Assembly: GCA_903873805.1 (NCBI GenBank)
Contig: CAIQQB010000186.1
Span: 21,357-85,356, forward strand
Length of the DNA stretch: 64,000 bases
Reading direction: 5' to 3'
Source: an uncultured Opitutia bacterium
GTDB taxonomy: Bacteria; Verrucomicrobiota; Verrucomicrobiia; Opitutales; Opitutaceae
Position numbers and translations under genes: made by a program. The notes beneath the pieces are model-generated. The model made no database searches and was not told the DNA's origin. It worked only from the letters and a program-made list of their open reading frames with translations. Below, in pieces: positions 8,901-17,369 of this stretch (positions are counted from its first letter, which is position 1; every line of letters begins with the position of its first letter).

Positions 8901-9845
8901 TCAGGATGGGCCGGACGGGATCGGGAAGTGCCGCCAGCCGTGACGGAAATACCAGCGCTTGGCGGTGTCGACGTAGTGGTGCATCACGGCGCTCGGCGCG
9001 AGCACCTCGGACCGCGACGGCAGCGTGATGTAGTCGGCCGCGGGCGCGATGGCGCACGGCGAACGGGCGGCGAGCATCGCGACGAGCGCCTGTTCGAGAT
9101 AGTAGCTGGTCTTCTCCCGGGCATGGAGGGTGGCGCACCAGCGCTCGAGTTCGTCCCAGTCGAGCGCGTCACTGCGCAGGCCGCAGAGCCCGACGTTGAC
9201 GAGCGGGGGAATCGGGGCGCCGGCGAGTTCCTGCAGCAGCGGCCGCGAGTAGCCGTAGGACTCGGCGCAGTCCACCGCGTGGAGGATGCGGTCGGGGGCG
9301 GCGAGCCAGCGGAGCAGGAAATCGGGCCGCCGGAAAAAGAGCAGGTCCGAATCGATCACGAGCTTCCAGCCGGTTGAGCCGAGATGGACGTCGGTGAGCT
9401 TGCGGATGTTGGGGTAGTGTTCCCAGCGTTCGCGCAGGACGGGAAAACGGCGGGCGGGAAGGTGGGCTTCCAGCCGGTCGCGGAGTTCGCCAATCAAGTG
9501 AAGGCGCACGCCGGGACCGAGCTGGCGGAGCCGGGTCGCGCAGGTCTCGTCGATGGAACCGTCATCATAGAGTTCGGCCCGCACCGGGACGGCGGCGGCG
9601 CGGGCGAAGGTGTGCAGACAGAAGGCCGTCTGGTACCAGAAACGCCGGCCGGTCATGAGATGCAGGGTGACGGGCGCGATGCCGGGGAAATCCGGGAGGG
9701 CCGGCAGGGTGGCGGCGGCGGCCTCCATCTCCCGGCGCTGGCGCTCGGTTTCCCGGACGGCGAAGGGCCCGCCGTGGCGCAGGGATTCCTGCATCCGTCC
9801 CAGCGGGGTGTGGTAGAATTTGAGGAGCAGCTGGCCGGGGGTCAT
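8901..9845 (-). CDS. Probable GT-A glycosyltransferase with a DSD motif, uncharacterised
   Basis: 314 residues. The sequence does not match a well-known glycosyltransferase family by eye, but the order of elements is that of a GT-A nucleotide-sugar enzyme: a strand with TLHLMTGRRFWYQTAF, an acidic loop AELYDDGSIDE, and GWKLVIDSDLLFFRRP with an Asp-Ser-Asp (D-x-D) motif preceded by a hydrophobic strand. A later NVGLCGLRSDALDWDELERW is typical of enzymes that check an acceptor. It sits between two polysaccharide genes (13 nt and 5 nt spacings). Assignment as a glycosyltransferase is inference from fold motifs and position. Confidence 0.6.
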   Translation of the reverse strand: MTPGQLLLKFYHTPLGRMQESLRHGGPFAVRETERQRREMEAAAATLPALPDFPGIAPVTLHLMTGRRFWYQTAFCLHTFARAAAVPVRAELYDDGSIDETCATRLRQLGPGVRLHLIGELRDRLEAHLPARRFPVLRERWEHYPNIRKLTDVHLGSTGWKLVIDSDLLFFRRPDFLLRWLAAPDRILHAVDCAESYGYSRPLLQELAGAPIPPLVNVGLCGLRSDALDWDELERWCATLHAREKTSYYLEQALVAMLAARSPCAIAPAADYITLPSRSEVLAPSAVMHHYVDTAKRWYFRHGWRHFPIPSGPS

Positions 9846-9858
9846 GGGCGGGGCGGGC

Positions 9859-10914
9859 TCAGGGACTGTGGCGCAGGCGGATCAGCTCGACGAGGAGATT
9901 GTCGATCGGGTCGATCTTGGTCAGGGTCACGTGGGCGGCGGGAATGAGGAGGTTGGCCAAGCCCACGGTGAGGGCGACGCGCGGAGCCAGGCGGGGGTGG
10001 CGGCCCGCAAAAGCGAAGCCCCCCAGCAGGACAAGCGGGCAGACGATGGCCGCGCTGCGGCTCAGGTCGGCGGCCAGCAGCAGACCGACGACCAGGGTGG
10101 CCGTGGCGGCTCCGCCGAGCAGCCAGGGATTACGCCGGATCGTCCCCGCCACCGGCAGCCAGGCTGCGCGGAGGCCCATCCACCAGGCGATGGGCGCCCA
10201 GGAAACCAGCAATCCGGCTCGCGGCAGGCTTTCCCGCAGAAACTGCTGCGTCGGTCCCGCCACGGCGGGGTCAAAGGCGAAGACCAAGCGGACGGTCACG
10301 TAGGGCAGCAGGCCGAGAAGCGGAAGGAGTGCGCGGCGGCCCAGTCCGACGGAGGTATCGGTCTGGCGCACGGCCAGAGCGAGCGGAAGACCGATGAGAA
10401 AGCGCTCGTCCACCCAGGGACAGAGCACACATGTGGCCAGCATCGTCCAAGGCGAGCTGGCAAAGGCGATGGCGAGCAGCCCCAGCCAGACCCAGCCGTC
10501 ATTGAGCCCGAGCCAGCCGACCGGGGCGAGCACCGCCGAAGTGGTGGCGAAGAGCAGGGTGCCGCCGAAGACGAAGCGGAAGTCGGCCAGTCGCCGGACA
10601 TGCAGGTGCGCGACGTAGCCGGTGGCGGCGAAGACGCCGAGCCAGGGCAGCAGCAGGGCGCCCCAGCCCCGGAGTCCGAGCAGGTGGCAGACCAGTGGCG
10701 GCAGCAGGCGCCAGAGCATGGCCGGCTCAACGTCGCGGCGGAACGGGTCCGCGCACTGGAGCAGAAAGGTGTGGGCGCGGTCCCATTGCAGGGTGCCGGG
10801 AATGTATTCACGCATCAACCACAGGCGCGGGGCGAAGGCGAGCAGGCTGAGGGCGAGCGCGCCCAGGGTGCAGCCGAGAACGAGGCGGACCGGACGAGGG
10901 GCGGGCGCGTTCAT
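9859..10914 (-). CDS. Polytopic membrane protein of the polysaccharide locus
   Basis: 351 residues with about nine hydrophobic segments. The first is LVLGCTLGALALSLLAF near residue 10; later ones include LLLPWLGVFAATGYVAHL, LFATTSAVLAPVGWLGL and ATATLVVGLLLAADL. There is no Wzy, Wzx or WaaL signature that I can name. Polytopic proteins in such loci are often glycosyltransferase C-type enzymes or polymerases; the position after a short N-terminal helix of RLWLMREYIPGTLQWDRAHT could be a GT-C-type first loop with an Asp, but this is weak. The start overlaps the GT2 stop (ATGA). Confidence 0.65.
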   Translation of the reverse strand: MNAPAPRPVRLVLGCTLGALALSLLAFAPRLWLMREYIPGTLQWDRAHTFLLQCADPFRRDVEPAMLWRLLPPLVCHLLGLRGWGALLLPWLGVFAATGYVAHLHVRRLADFRFVFGGTLLFATTSAVLAPVGWLGLNDGWVWLGLLAIAFASSPWTMLATCVLCPWVDERFLIGLPLALAVRQTDTSVGLGRRALLPLLGLLPYVTVRLVFAFDPAVAGPTQQFLRESLPRAGLLVSWAPIAWWMGLRAAWLPVAGTIRRNPWLLGGAATATLVVGLLLAADLSRSAAIVCPLVLLGGFAFAGRHPRLAPRVALTVGLANLLIPAAHVTLTKIDPIDNLLVELIRLRHSP

Positions 10915-11813
10915 CTGGCAAGACCCTCGAGGCGGCCGCAGACCCCCTGCCAGCGGATCCGGGCGGCGGCGCCGGACCAGGCGCGGTGGGTGAACCACGC
11001 CTTGAACTGCCGCGGTGCGACGGACCAGACCGGGAGGGCGGGCCAGGGGCAGACACCGTGGCGAGTGAGTGCCTGCACCCAGGATTTCTGAATCCCGCGG
11101 TTGAGCCGGGCGAGATAGGCCGGTTCGAGGCGGCCGGCCGGAATGAGGTGGATCAGACCGAGTTCGGGAAAATAGGCGGTGTCCCAGCCGGCGGCGAACG
11201 CCGTGAGCACAATGTCGTTGTCGCCGCCGGAGGTGAGCTCGGCCCCGCGCCGATCCGGCAGGCCGCGGTCCGGGGCGTCCAGCCAGGCTTGGGCGGCGGC
11301 GCGGCGGAGCACCATGCCGGCCCCGATGGGCGCGCACATCGGGTAGGCGCGCGGAGGTTGTTCCGCTGCGGCGACGAGGGGCCCGGGGCCGAGATCGCGG
11401 AGCGCGAGCAGGCCGAAAAACTCGCGGGTCCAGGCGGCCGGGGGCGACTCGAACTCGGGCGTGCTGCGGCCGCCGAACGTGCCGGCGCGCGGGTGGAGCG
11501 CGGCGAGGTGGAGGGCCTGCTCCAGGTAGTCGGGCGCGAGAACGTTGTCATCGTCGGCGAGAACAATCAGGTCCGCGGCGGTTTCGCGCAGACCGCGGCG
11601 GCGCGCGTGGGTGAGGCCGGGCCGGGGTTCGCCGATGATCCGGAGATTGGGCAGGCCGGGTGGCGGTGGCGCGAGCGGGGGGGTCGAGGCGTTGTCAACG
11701 AGCAGGCACTCCCAGTCGGCGGCGGGAAGGCTTTGGGCGCGCAGGCCTGCGAGGGTGCGGGCGAGCCGTCCGGCGTGCGGGTTATGGGCGCAGATGATGA
11801 CGGAAACTTTCAT
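10911..11813 (-). CDS. Glycosyltransferase family 2
   Basis: 300 residues, ATG start overlapping the upstream TGA. GT-A motifs: VSVIICAHNPHAGRLARTL, ECLLVDNASTPPL, GLTHARRRGLRETAADLIV and VLADDDNVL (three consecutive Asp, the metal-binding D-x-D). C-terminal GGDNDIVLTAFAAGW carries the ED/DD catalytic-base region of inverting GT2 enzymes. A membrane-protein gene follows with 4 nt overlap and an acyltransferase precedes it, so it belongs to the same operon. Confidence 0.85.
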   Translation of the reverse strand: MKVSVIICAHNPHAGRLARTLAGLRAQSLPAADWECLLVDNASTPPLAPPPPGLPNLRIIGEPRPGLTHARRRGLRETAADLIVLADDDNVLAPDYLEQALHLAALHPRAGTFGGRSTPEFESPPAAWTREFFGLLALRDLGPGPLVAAAEQPPRAYPMCAPIGAGMVLRRAAAQAWLDAPDRGLPDRRGAELTSGGDNDIVLTAFAAGWDTAYFPELGLIHLIPAGRLEPAYLARLNRGIQKSWVQALTRHGVCPWPALPVWSVAPRQFKAWFTHRAWSGAAARIRWQGVCGRLEGLAR

Positions 11814-12970
11814 AGGCGGAACTCGGGGCCCGCCGCCAGCGGCGAACTCCGCTGGAGGTCCCGGGTGGTCGGGCGGGGCCGGCCGGAGCCGAGGGATTTC
11901 CAGCCGAGGGCGTGGCGTTCGACCAGATGCCAGCTGAGGACGGCGCAGAGGCCGGCGGTCAGGAGACTGAGGGCAAAGTAACCGGCAAACCCGAATTCAT
12001 GGAGATGAAAATGGGCGAGCGTCTGCTGCACCGGAAAACCGAAAAGGTAGAGACCGTAGCTGTAATCGCCGCCGAGGCGGGACTCGAGGTTGGCCAACGG
12101 CAGGCGGTCTCCGAGCCAAAAGAGGACTACCGGCAGCAGCCAGAGTGCGAGCGGCGTATGGACGCCCAGGCACCAACCGGCGAACAGCAGACCGCCGGCC
12201 GCGGGCCCGGACCAGCGGGGCCGGAAGACGGCGGCCGCGACTTCCGGGAAGACCGCCCAGAGTGTGCCCGCAAAAAAGAAGAGTGTATCCACCTTGCCCG
12301 GGGTGTCGAAGAGCCGGTTCACCGCCGGCGGCAGCCAGCCGGGAGGGGCCGCCGCCCAGACCGTACAGGGGAGGAGGAGGCCGAGGAGCACCGTCCCGCC
12401 GAGCCAGCGGATTCGCCGCAAACATCCCAACAGGCCGAGGCCCGCGAACATCAGGTAGCAGGCTCCCTCGTAGAAGAGCGTCCAAAGCGAGCCGTTCCAA
12501 TCCCCGCCGTTCGGCCCGCCGTTGGGAAACGGACCGATGGCAACCTGACTCGTGGGCTGGAGCAGATTGTGCCAGACATAGCCAGGTGCCGAGGGCGAGA
12601 GGCCGAAGAACGGCGGCAATGGTCCGGCGGTGGTAAAGTAAAGCAAAGGCGTCAGGACGAAGGCCGTGACGGCGAGGCAAAGCCAGAAGGCCGGGATGAG
12701 ACGGAGCGCGCGGCACCACAGGAAACGGGGTAGCGAGCCGAGGCGGTTCCAACTGGCGGCGATCAGGGCGCCGCTCAGCACAAAGAAGCACTGCACCGCG
12801 AAAGTGCCGCATTGGATCGTGTGCCGGCTCAGCCGCCAGAGCCATTCCCCTTCGAGGTTAAAACCGCCGAGCCAGAAGGCATGCGTGTAGATGACCAGCG
12901 CGGCGAGCAGCAGCCGGAGGAATCCGATGCTGTTGCGCTGGGCCGAAGCCGGGGACGGGGCGGCGGACAT
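11810..12970 (-). CDS. Acyltransferase 3 family membrane protein
   Basis: 386 residues with about ten transmembrane segments. The first membrane helix carries RLLLAALVIYTHAFW, containing the conserved His after the helix (HAFW), and the second has TFAVQCFFVLSGALIAASW, the family's FF-x-LSG motif, followed by R-rich FLWCRALRLIPAFW. These are the catalytic and loop motifs of the Acyl_transf_3 family (O-acetyl- or acyltransferases that decorate sugars). The C-terminal 25 residues are hydrophilic. It overlaps the downstream GT2 by 4 nt and follows another acyltransferase by 3 nt. Confidence 0.85.
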   Translation of the reverse strand: MSAAPSPASAQRNSIGFLRLLLAALVIYTHAFWLGGFNLEGEWLWRLSRHTIQCGTFAVQCFFVLSGALIAASWNRLGSLPRFLWCRALRLIPAFWLCLAVTAFVLTPLLYFTTAGPLPPFFGLSPSAPGYVWHNLLQPTSQVAIGPFPNGGPNGGDWNGSLWTLFYEGACYLMFAGLGLLGCLRRIRWLGGTVLLGLLLPCTVWAAAPPGWLPPAVNRLFDTPGKVDTLFFFAGTLWAVFPEVAAAVFRPRWSGPAAGGLLFAGWCLGVHTPLALWLLPVVLFWLGDRLPLANLESRLGGDYSYGLYLFGFPVQQTLAHFHLHEFGFAGYFALSLLTAGLCAVLSWHLVERHALGWKSLGSGRPRPTTRDLQRSSPLAAGPEFRL

Positions 12971-12973
12971 ATC

Positions 12974-14089
12974 TCAGTAGGCGTGGCGCTGGCCGAGGGC
13001 GACGAGCGGGCTCTCCAGCAGCTTCCAGGACAGGATGGCCGCACCCCAGGTGACGGCGACGGCGCCGGCGACGAGCGTGGCACCGGCCGGGGTGTGGAGC
13101 ACAAAATGTTCGCCGGCCAGTCCGCGGATGAGTCCCGCCCCGATCAGTCCGTGCCAGAGGTAGACGAAGTAGGAATGGCGGCCGAGGTGGACCAGCGGAC
13201 GGAAGGCAAACAGCCGATTGAGGCCGGCCGGCCGGCCGCCGGCGACGAGGGCGACGAGGAGCGCAAAGCCCGTCGCCAGCAGCGTGTAGCCGTAAAGGCA
13301 GAGTTTGGGGTCGCCCTGCTGGAGTCCCTGAACTGTCAGCAATGCAATGACCAGACCAATGCCGGCGAGCGAAGCCTGCCAGTGCGCCGACAGGGCGGCA
13401 AAAAAAGGCTGGGCCGGGGCGTGGCGGACGGCCCAGGCGACGAGCACCCCGAGCGCGAGGGTGTCCATGCGGAGCGGCATGAGCACATGCGCGGCGAGCG
13501 GGTGGCCGGGAAAAACCAGGACGAGCGTGACTCGGGCGGCCCAGGCCAGCAGCGCCAGCCCGGCGGCGAACCAAGGCAGCTGCGCCGGGGCAATGCTCCG
13601 CACCACCCAGGGGGCAATGAGATAGAACTGCTCCTCGACGGCGATTGACCAGAGCGCGGACAACGGCAGCCAGTCCCAGACGGGACTGGCCGCGAGGGCG
13701 AAGTTGGTCAGGAACAGTCCGTAAACCCAGGCCGGGAACAGGTGGCCGGCGCCCGCCAGGCCGGCGGCGATGCCGGCAAAGGCGGCGGCGAGGGTCACAT
13801 AATAGAGCGGGAGGATGCGCACGGCGCGGCGGAGGTAAAAAATCCGGGCCAGGCGCGGAGAGGAGCGACGGTCGATCAGAATGCCACCGATGAAGTAGCC
13901 GGAGAGCACAAAGAAAAGGTCCACTCCGCACCAGGACAGGCTCGTGCCCGCCCGCACCCACCCGAGCCACGACCCGCGGCCGGGCGGCAGGGCGGACTCC
14001 ACCAGATGGTGCCAAAGCACAAGGGCGATGGCGAGTCCGCGGAGTCCGTCGAGCGGCGCCACACGGGCGGTAGTGTTCTGGGGTGACAA
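12974..14089 (-). CDS. Acyltransferase 3 family membrane protein
   Basis: 371 residues. Strong Acyl_transf_3 features: PLDGLRGLAIALVLWHHLV (conserved D-x-x-R-G and the His pair), GVDLFFVLSGYFIGGILI, R-x-YLRRAVRILPLYY, and LWSIAVEEQFYLIAPW with the conserved E-E-Q-F-Y. About ten membrane helices follow. The start is a TTG at 14087-14089; a GTG nine codons later is an alternative. A close pair with the next acyltransferase suggests two different acyl decorations of the same glycan. Confidence 0.85.
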   Translation of the reverse strand: MSPQNTTARVAPLDGLRGLAIALVLWHHLVESALPPGRGSWLGWVRAGTSLSWCGVDLFFVLSGYFIGGILIDRRSSPRLARIFYLRRAVRILPLYYVTLAAAFAGIAAGLAGAGHLFPAWVYGLFLTNFALAASPVWDWLPLSALWSIAVEEQFYLIAPWVVRSIAPAQLPWFAAGLALLAWAARVTLVLVFPGHPLAAHVLMPLRMDTLALGVLVAWAVRHAPAQPFFAALSAHWQASLAGIGLVIALLTVQGLQQGDPKLCLYGYTLLATGFALLVALVAGGRPAGLNRLFAFRPLVHLGRHSYFVYLWHGLIGAGLIRGLAGEHFVLHTPAGATLVAGAVAVTWGAAILSWKLLESPLVALGQRHAY

Positions 14090-14137
14090 GGGAGGACGGG
14101 CGGGTACGACTGGCGCACCGGCCCCAGTGCGCCCGGG

Positions 14138-15388
14138 TCAGGAGGAGGGCTCCGGGGCGGGCGGCGCCGGCGTGAAGGTCCACTGCCACGGCAGATCCAG
14201 CGATCCGATGGCCTGCAGCGGCGGGCACTCCGGGTAGAAGTTGCCCGAAATGAAGTCGAATTCGGCGGTGTCGTGCCGCACGTCATAATCCTGCCCCGCG
14301 TCGCCAAGGAAGATGGAGGCGCGGTAGGTGTCGCTGTGCAGCGGCAGGGGGAAAATCTCGGCGGTGATCACGCCCGCGGCGGCGGCCGGCGGCGCCCAGC
14401 GTTCGCCGAGCATGCGGCCGTTAGAGCCGGCCAGCGGCTGGCCGTAACGGCTGAACAGCGTGATGCCCACCACCGGACGGCTGAGGGGAAAGGGCGACTG
14501 GAAGCCGACGCTGATGCGGAGACGGCCGGTGGCGAGTGCGGTGCGATCGACGGTGACCGAGGTGATATGGGGCTTGTTCCGGTTGACCGGAACAAACACG
14601 GATTCCTCGGCGCCGGAGGCCAGGTAGGCCGAGAGGCACTCATTGATCGGGCCGGTCTGCATCACCCGCCCCTTGTTCAGCCAGAGTCCGGTGCGGCAGA
14701 TGGCCTGCAGGGCCGCGGTGTTGTGGCTGACAAACAGGACCGTGCGGCCCGAGTCATGGGCGACCTCGCCCATCTTGCCGAGGCACTTCTTCTGGAACTG
14801 GGCGTCACCGACGGCCAGCACCTCGTCGATGATGAGAATCTCGGGCTCGAGGTGCGCCGCCACGGCGAAGGCGAGGCGCACGTACATCCCGCTGGAGTAG
14901 CGTTTCACCGGGGTGTCGATGAACTGCTCGATTTCGGCGAACGCCACAATCTCGTCGAACTTGCGCCGGATCTCAGCCCGCGACATCCCGAGGATGGCGC
15001 CGTTGAGAAAGATGTTCTCCCGGCCGCTGAGTTCGGGATGGAATCCGGTGCCGACCTCGAGCAGGGAGGCGACCCGGCCGCGCAGGGTGATCCGGCCGGT
15101 CGTGGGCTCGGTGATGCGCGAGAGGACCTTGAGCAGGGTGGACTTGCCGGCGCCGTTGCGCCCGATGATCCCCAGCACATCGCCGCGCGGGACGGTGAAG
15201 GCCACGTCGCGCAGCGCCCAGAATTCCTCGTCCTGCGCGCGGGCCGCCGCCCGCCAATGCCGGAACCGGGACCACAGTCCGCGGACGCCCTGCGTCAGCG
15301 TGTCCCGGAGGTTGTCATGGCGCGCCTCGTGCGTCAGCGTATAGCGCTTCGAGAGGTTCTCAACGGTGATGACCGGGGCGGCATCCAT
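14138..15388 (-). CDS. wzt: Polysaccharide ABC exporter, ATP-binding subunit with C-terminal recognition domain (Wzt-like)
   Basis: 416 residues. ATPase part: Walker A GIIGRNGAGKST at about 73-84, signature YSSGMYVRLAFAVAAH, Walker B ILIIDEVLAVGD and switch VLFVSHN. This set is that of the teichoic-acid/O-antigen exporter group. From about residue 265 a separate beta-rich domain follows (HITSVTVDRTALA through FDFISGNFYP), matching the Wzt_C domain that binds the terminal residue of a finished O-polysaccharide. Residues about 20-65 form the usual insert of this group. It works with the permease encoded 3 nt upstream. The extra domain fits export of a chain whose non-reducing end is capped, for example by methylation. 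Confidence 0.9.
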   Translation of the reverse strand: MDAAPVITVENLSKRYTLTHEARHDNLRDTLTQGVRGLWSRFRHWRAAARAQDEEFWALRDVAFTVPRGDVLGIIGRNGAGKSTLLKVLSRITEPTTGRITLRGRVASLLEVGTGFHPELSGRENIFLNGAILGMSRAEIRRKFDEIVAFAEIEQFIDTPVKRYSSGMYVRLAFAVAAHLEPEILIIDEVLAVGDAQFQKKCLGKMGEVAHDSGRTVLFVSHNTAALQAICRTGLWLNKGRVMQTGPINECLSAYLASGAEESVFVPVNRNKPHITSVTVDRTALATGRLRISVGFQSPFPLSRPVVGITLFSRYGQPLAGSNGRMLGERWAPPAAAAGVITAEIFPLPLHSDTYRASIFLGDAGQDYDVRHDTAEFDFISGNFYPECPPLQAIGSLDLPWQWTFTPAPPAPEPSS

Positions 15389-15391
15389 GGC

Positions 15392-16252
15392 TCAAATGAT
15401 GTCGGCGAACTCCCGCTCCATCCGGCGGAAATACCAGACCCCGGTGACCAGCAGGATGGCCACCAGCAGCAGGGAGGTGATGAAGCCGGCCCAGTAGAAC
15501 GTCGGCTCCGTGTCGAGCAGGCACCAGCGGAAGCCATCGACCACGCCCGTCAGCGGGTTCAAGGCCAGCAGGCCGCGCCAGTTGGGATGCATGTCGGTGC
15601 GGAAGGCCACCGGCGTGACATAAATGCCCGCCGAAAGCAGGAAAGGCACGACGTATCTAAAATCACGATACTTGACCGTCAGCGCGGTCATCCAGAGGCC
15701 CGCCCCCAGCGCGGTCAGGAGCGCCAGCAGGATGAGCGCGGGCAGCAGCAGGACGTGCCAAGAGGGCAGATCGTGGTACCAGAGCGCAAAGAGGGCGTAG
15801 AGCGCGCAGACGACCAGAAAGTCGATCAGGGCGACGGCGAGGGCCGACATCGGCACCACCAACCGGGGAAAGTAGATCTTGGAGATCAGGTTGGCGTTGC
15901 CCACCAGGCTGCCGCTGGCACCGGAAAAGGCCGAGGAAAACAACTGCCACGGGAGCAGACCGGACAGGACCAGCAGCGGGTAGGGGACGCCGCCCGCGGG
16001 CATCTTGGCGATGTCGCCGAAGACAAAGGTGAAGACCACCAGCGTGATCAGCGGCTGCACCAGGGCCCAGGCGACACCGAGCGAGGTCTGCTTGTAACGC
16101 ACCATGATGTCGCGCCAGGCGAGGAAGCCCAGCAGTTCACGGTAGCGCCAGAGGTCGCGCCAGTAGTTCTGGCTCAGCCGGCCGGCCTCGATGACCAGAG
16201 TGGGGACCGGAGGAGCGGCGGGAGCCGGAGTTGCGTGGAGGGCGTCTGCCAT
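15392..16252 (-). CDS. wzm: Polysaccharide ABC exporter, permease subunit (Wzm-like)
   Basis: 286 residues from the ATG at 16250-16252. It has six membrane helices of the ABC-2 type, beginning after a cytosolic N-terminus with RELLGFLAWRDIMVRYKQTS, a motif shared by Wzm/TagG permeases, then LGVAWALVQPLITLVVFTF. The segment FSGASGSLVGNANLISKIYF and PLVYVTPVAF-like GIYVTPVAFRTDMHP with LNPLTGVVDGFRW complete the family pattern. Stop and the ATPase start are 3 nt apart, so the two subunits are cotranslated. It moves the undecaprenyl-linked glycan across the inner membrane. Confidence 0.9.
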   Translation of the reverse strand: MADALHATPAPAAPPVPTLVIEAGRLSQNYWRDLWRYRELLGFLAWRDIMVRYKQTSLGVAWALVQPLITLVVFTFVFGDIAKMPAGGVPYPLLVLSGLLPWQLFSSAFSGASGSLVGNANLISKIYFPRLVVPMSALAVALIDFLVVCALYALFALWYHDLPSWHVLLLPALILLALLTALGAGLWMTALTVKYRDFRYVVPFLLSAGIYVTPVAFRTDMHPNWRGLLALNPLTGVVDGFRWCLLDTEPTFYWAGFITSLLLVAILLVTGVWYFRRMEREFADII

Positions 16253-16304
16253 CGGGTGGACAGTGAATTGGGGAGAAATCGGCGGGGAGGCGAGCGCAAC
16301 CTCG

Positions 16305-17369
16305 TTACCAGGCGGCGGCGAGCCGGGCCTGGAAAGCGGCGAAGGAATACCGTTGGGCGCGGTGCCGGAGCGTTTCGGCCGGCCAGTCGCGATCCAGGGC
16401 AGCGGTGCAGGCGGCGGCCAGACCGGGGACGTCCCCCGGGGGCGCCAGCAATCCGCAGCTGGCGTCGATGATTTCCGGGGTGGCGCCGGCGTCGGCGCCG
16501 ACACAGGGCTTGCCGGCCGCCAGCGCCTCGATGAAGGCCAGGCCGAAGCCCTCGCCCGTGCTCGGCAGGGCGAACAGGTCGCAGCGTGCAAACTCCGCCC
16601 GCAGTTGCGCGTCGGTGACACGGCCGGCAAAGACCACCGCGTCGGTCACGCCGCCCTCCGCGGCGAGCGCGCGGAGCCGCGCCTCGTCGTCGCCGGAGCC
16701 GACCAGCCGCAGCTGGGTGCCGGGCGCCGCCTGCCGGATCAACGGCAGGGCGCGGATCAGGAGGTCATAGCCCTTGTAGGCGTCGGCGTGGCTCAGGCGG
16801 CCGACACTGAGGATGATCCGACCGCAGTTCTCGCGGAGGTGCGCGGGCGGGGTGACGGCGAACTCCGGGTCGAGCGCGTTCGGCACCACGGACAGGCGGT
16901 CGCCCAGGTCAGGGACGCGGAGATTGATTTCGCGCCGGGTGAAATCGCTCACGCACCAGATGCGCGTGGTGCGGTGCAACGCCCAGTTTTCCAGCGCGCT
17001 GAACGGCCGCCACACCTCGATGCCATGGGCGACCAGGTAGATCCGGAGGTTGCGCCGGACCACCTGCACCAGCGCCGCCACCGGCAGTTGGCGCACATGG
17101 GTGCAGATGATCCGGTCGGCTCCGGCCGACAGTTGCCAGGCAGCGCGGACAAAGCGGAGCTTGTTCCCCCCACAGCCAACGGCCGGCCCGGTCCGGCTGC
17201 CCAGGGTCTCGCGCAAGCGCTCGGCGGGCAACACCCGATCATTGAACGCCACCACCCGCACTTCGGCGGTCTCCGGCCGGGCGGCGAGGGCGCGGAGGTA
17301 GAGGCGGGTGATGCGCTGGATCCCGCCGTCGCTGGCGAAGAGCTCGGGGCAGAGCAGGAGAATCTTCAT
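16305..17369 (-). CDS. Glycosyltransferase family 4
   Basis: 354 residues, ATG at 17367-17369 overlapping the asnB TGA. N-terminal domain MKILLLCPELFASDGGIQRI, hinge segment RIILSVGRLSHADAYKGYD and donor-binding STGEGFGLAFIEALAAGKP (E-x7-E) give a confident GT4 assignment. Length is normal. It is the second gene of the operon and lies 52 nt before the exporter permease; a retaining glycosyltransferase in this position often builds the repeat unit's backbone, though that cannot be shown here. Confidence 0.87.
   Translation of the reverse strand: MKILLLCPELFASDGGIQRITRLYLRALAARPETAEVRVVAFNDRVLPAERLRETLGSRTGPAVGCGGNKLRFVRAAWQLSAGADRIICTHVRQLPVAALVQVVRRNLRIYLVAHGIEVWRPFSALENWALHRTTRIWCVSDFTRREINLRVPDLGDRLSVVPNALDPEFAVTPPAHLRENCGRIILSVGRLSHADAYKGYDLLIRALPLIRQAAPGTQLRLVGSGDDEARLRALAAEGGVTDAVVFAGRVTDAQLRAEFARCDLFALPSTGEGFGLAFIEALAAGKPCVGADAGATPEIIDASCGLLAPPGDVPGLAAACTAALDRDWPAETLRHRAQRYSFAAFQARLAAAW

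Noticed and set aside
14273..16471. A 732-codon open frame on the plus strand
   Set aside because: Antisense to the Wzm/Wzt exporter genes; composition is rich in Gly, Arg and Gln without any domain.
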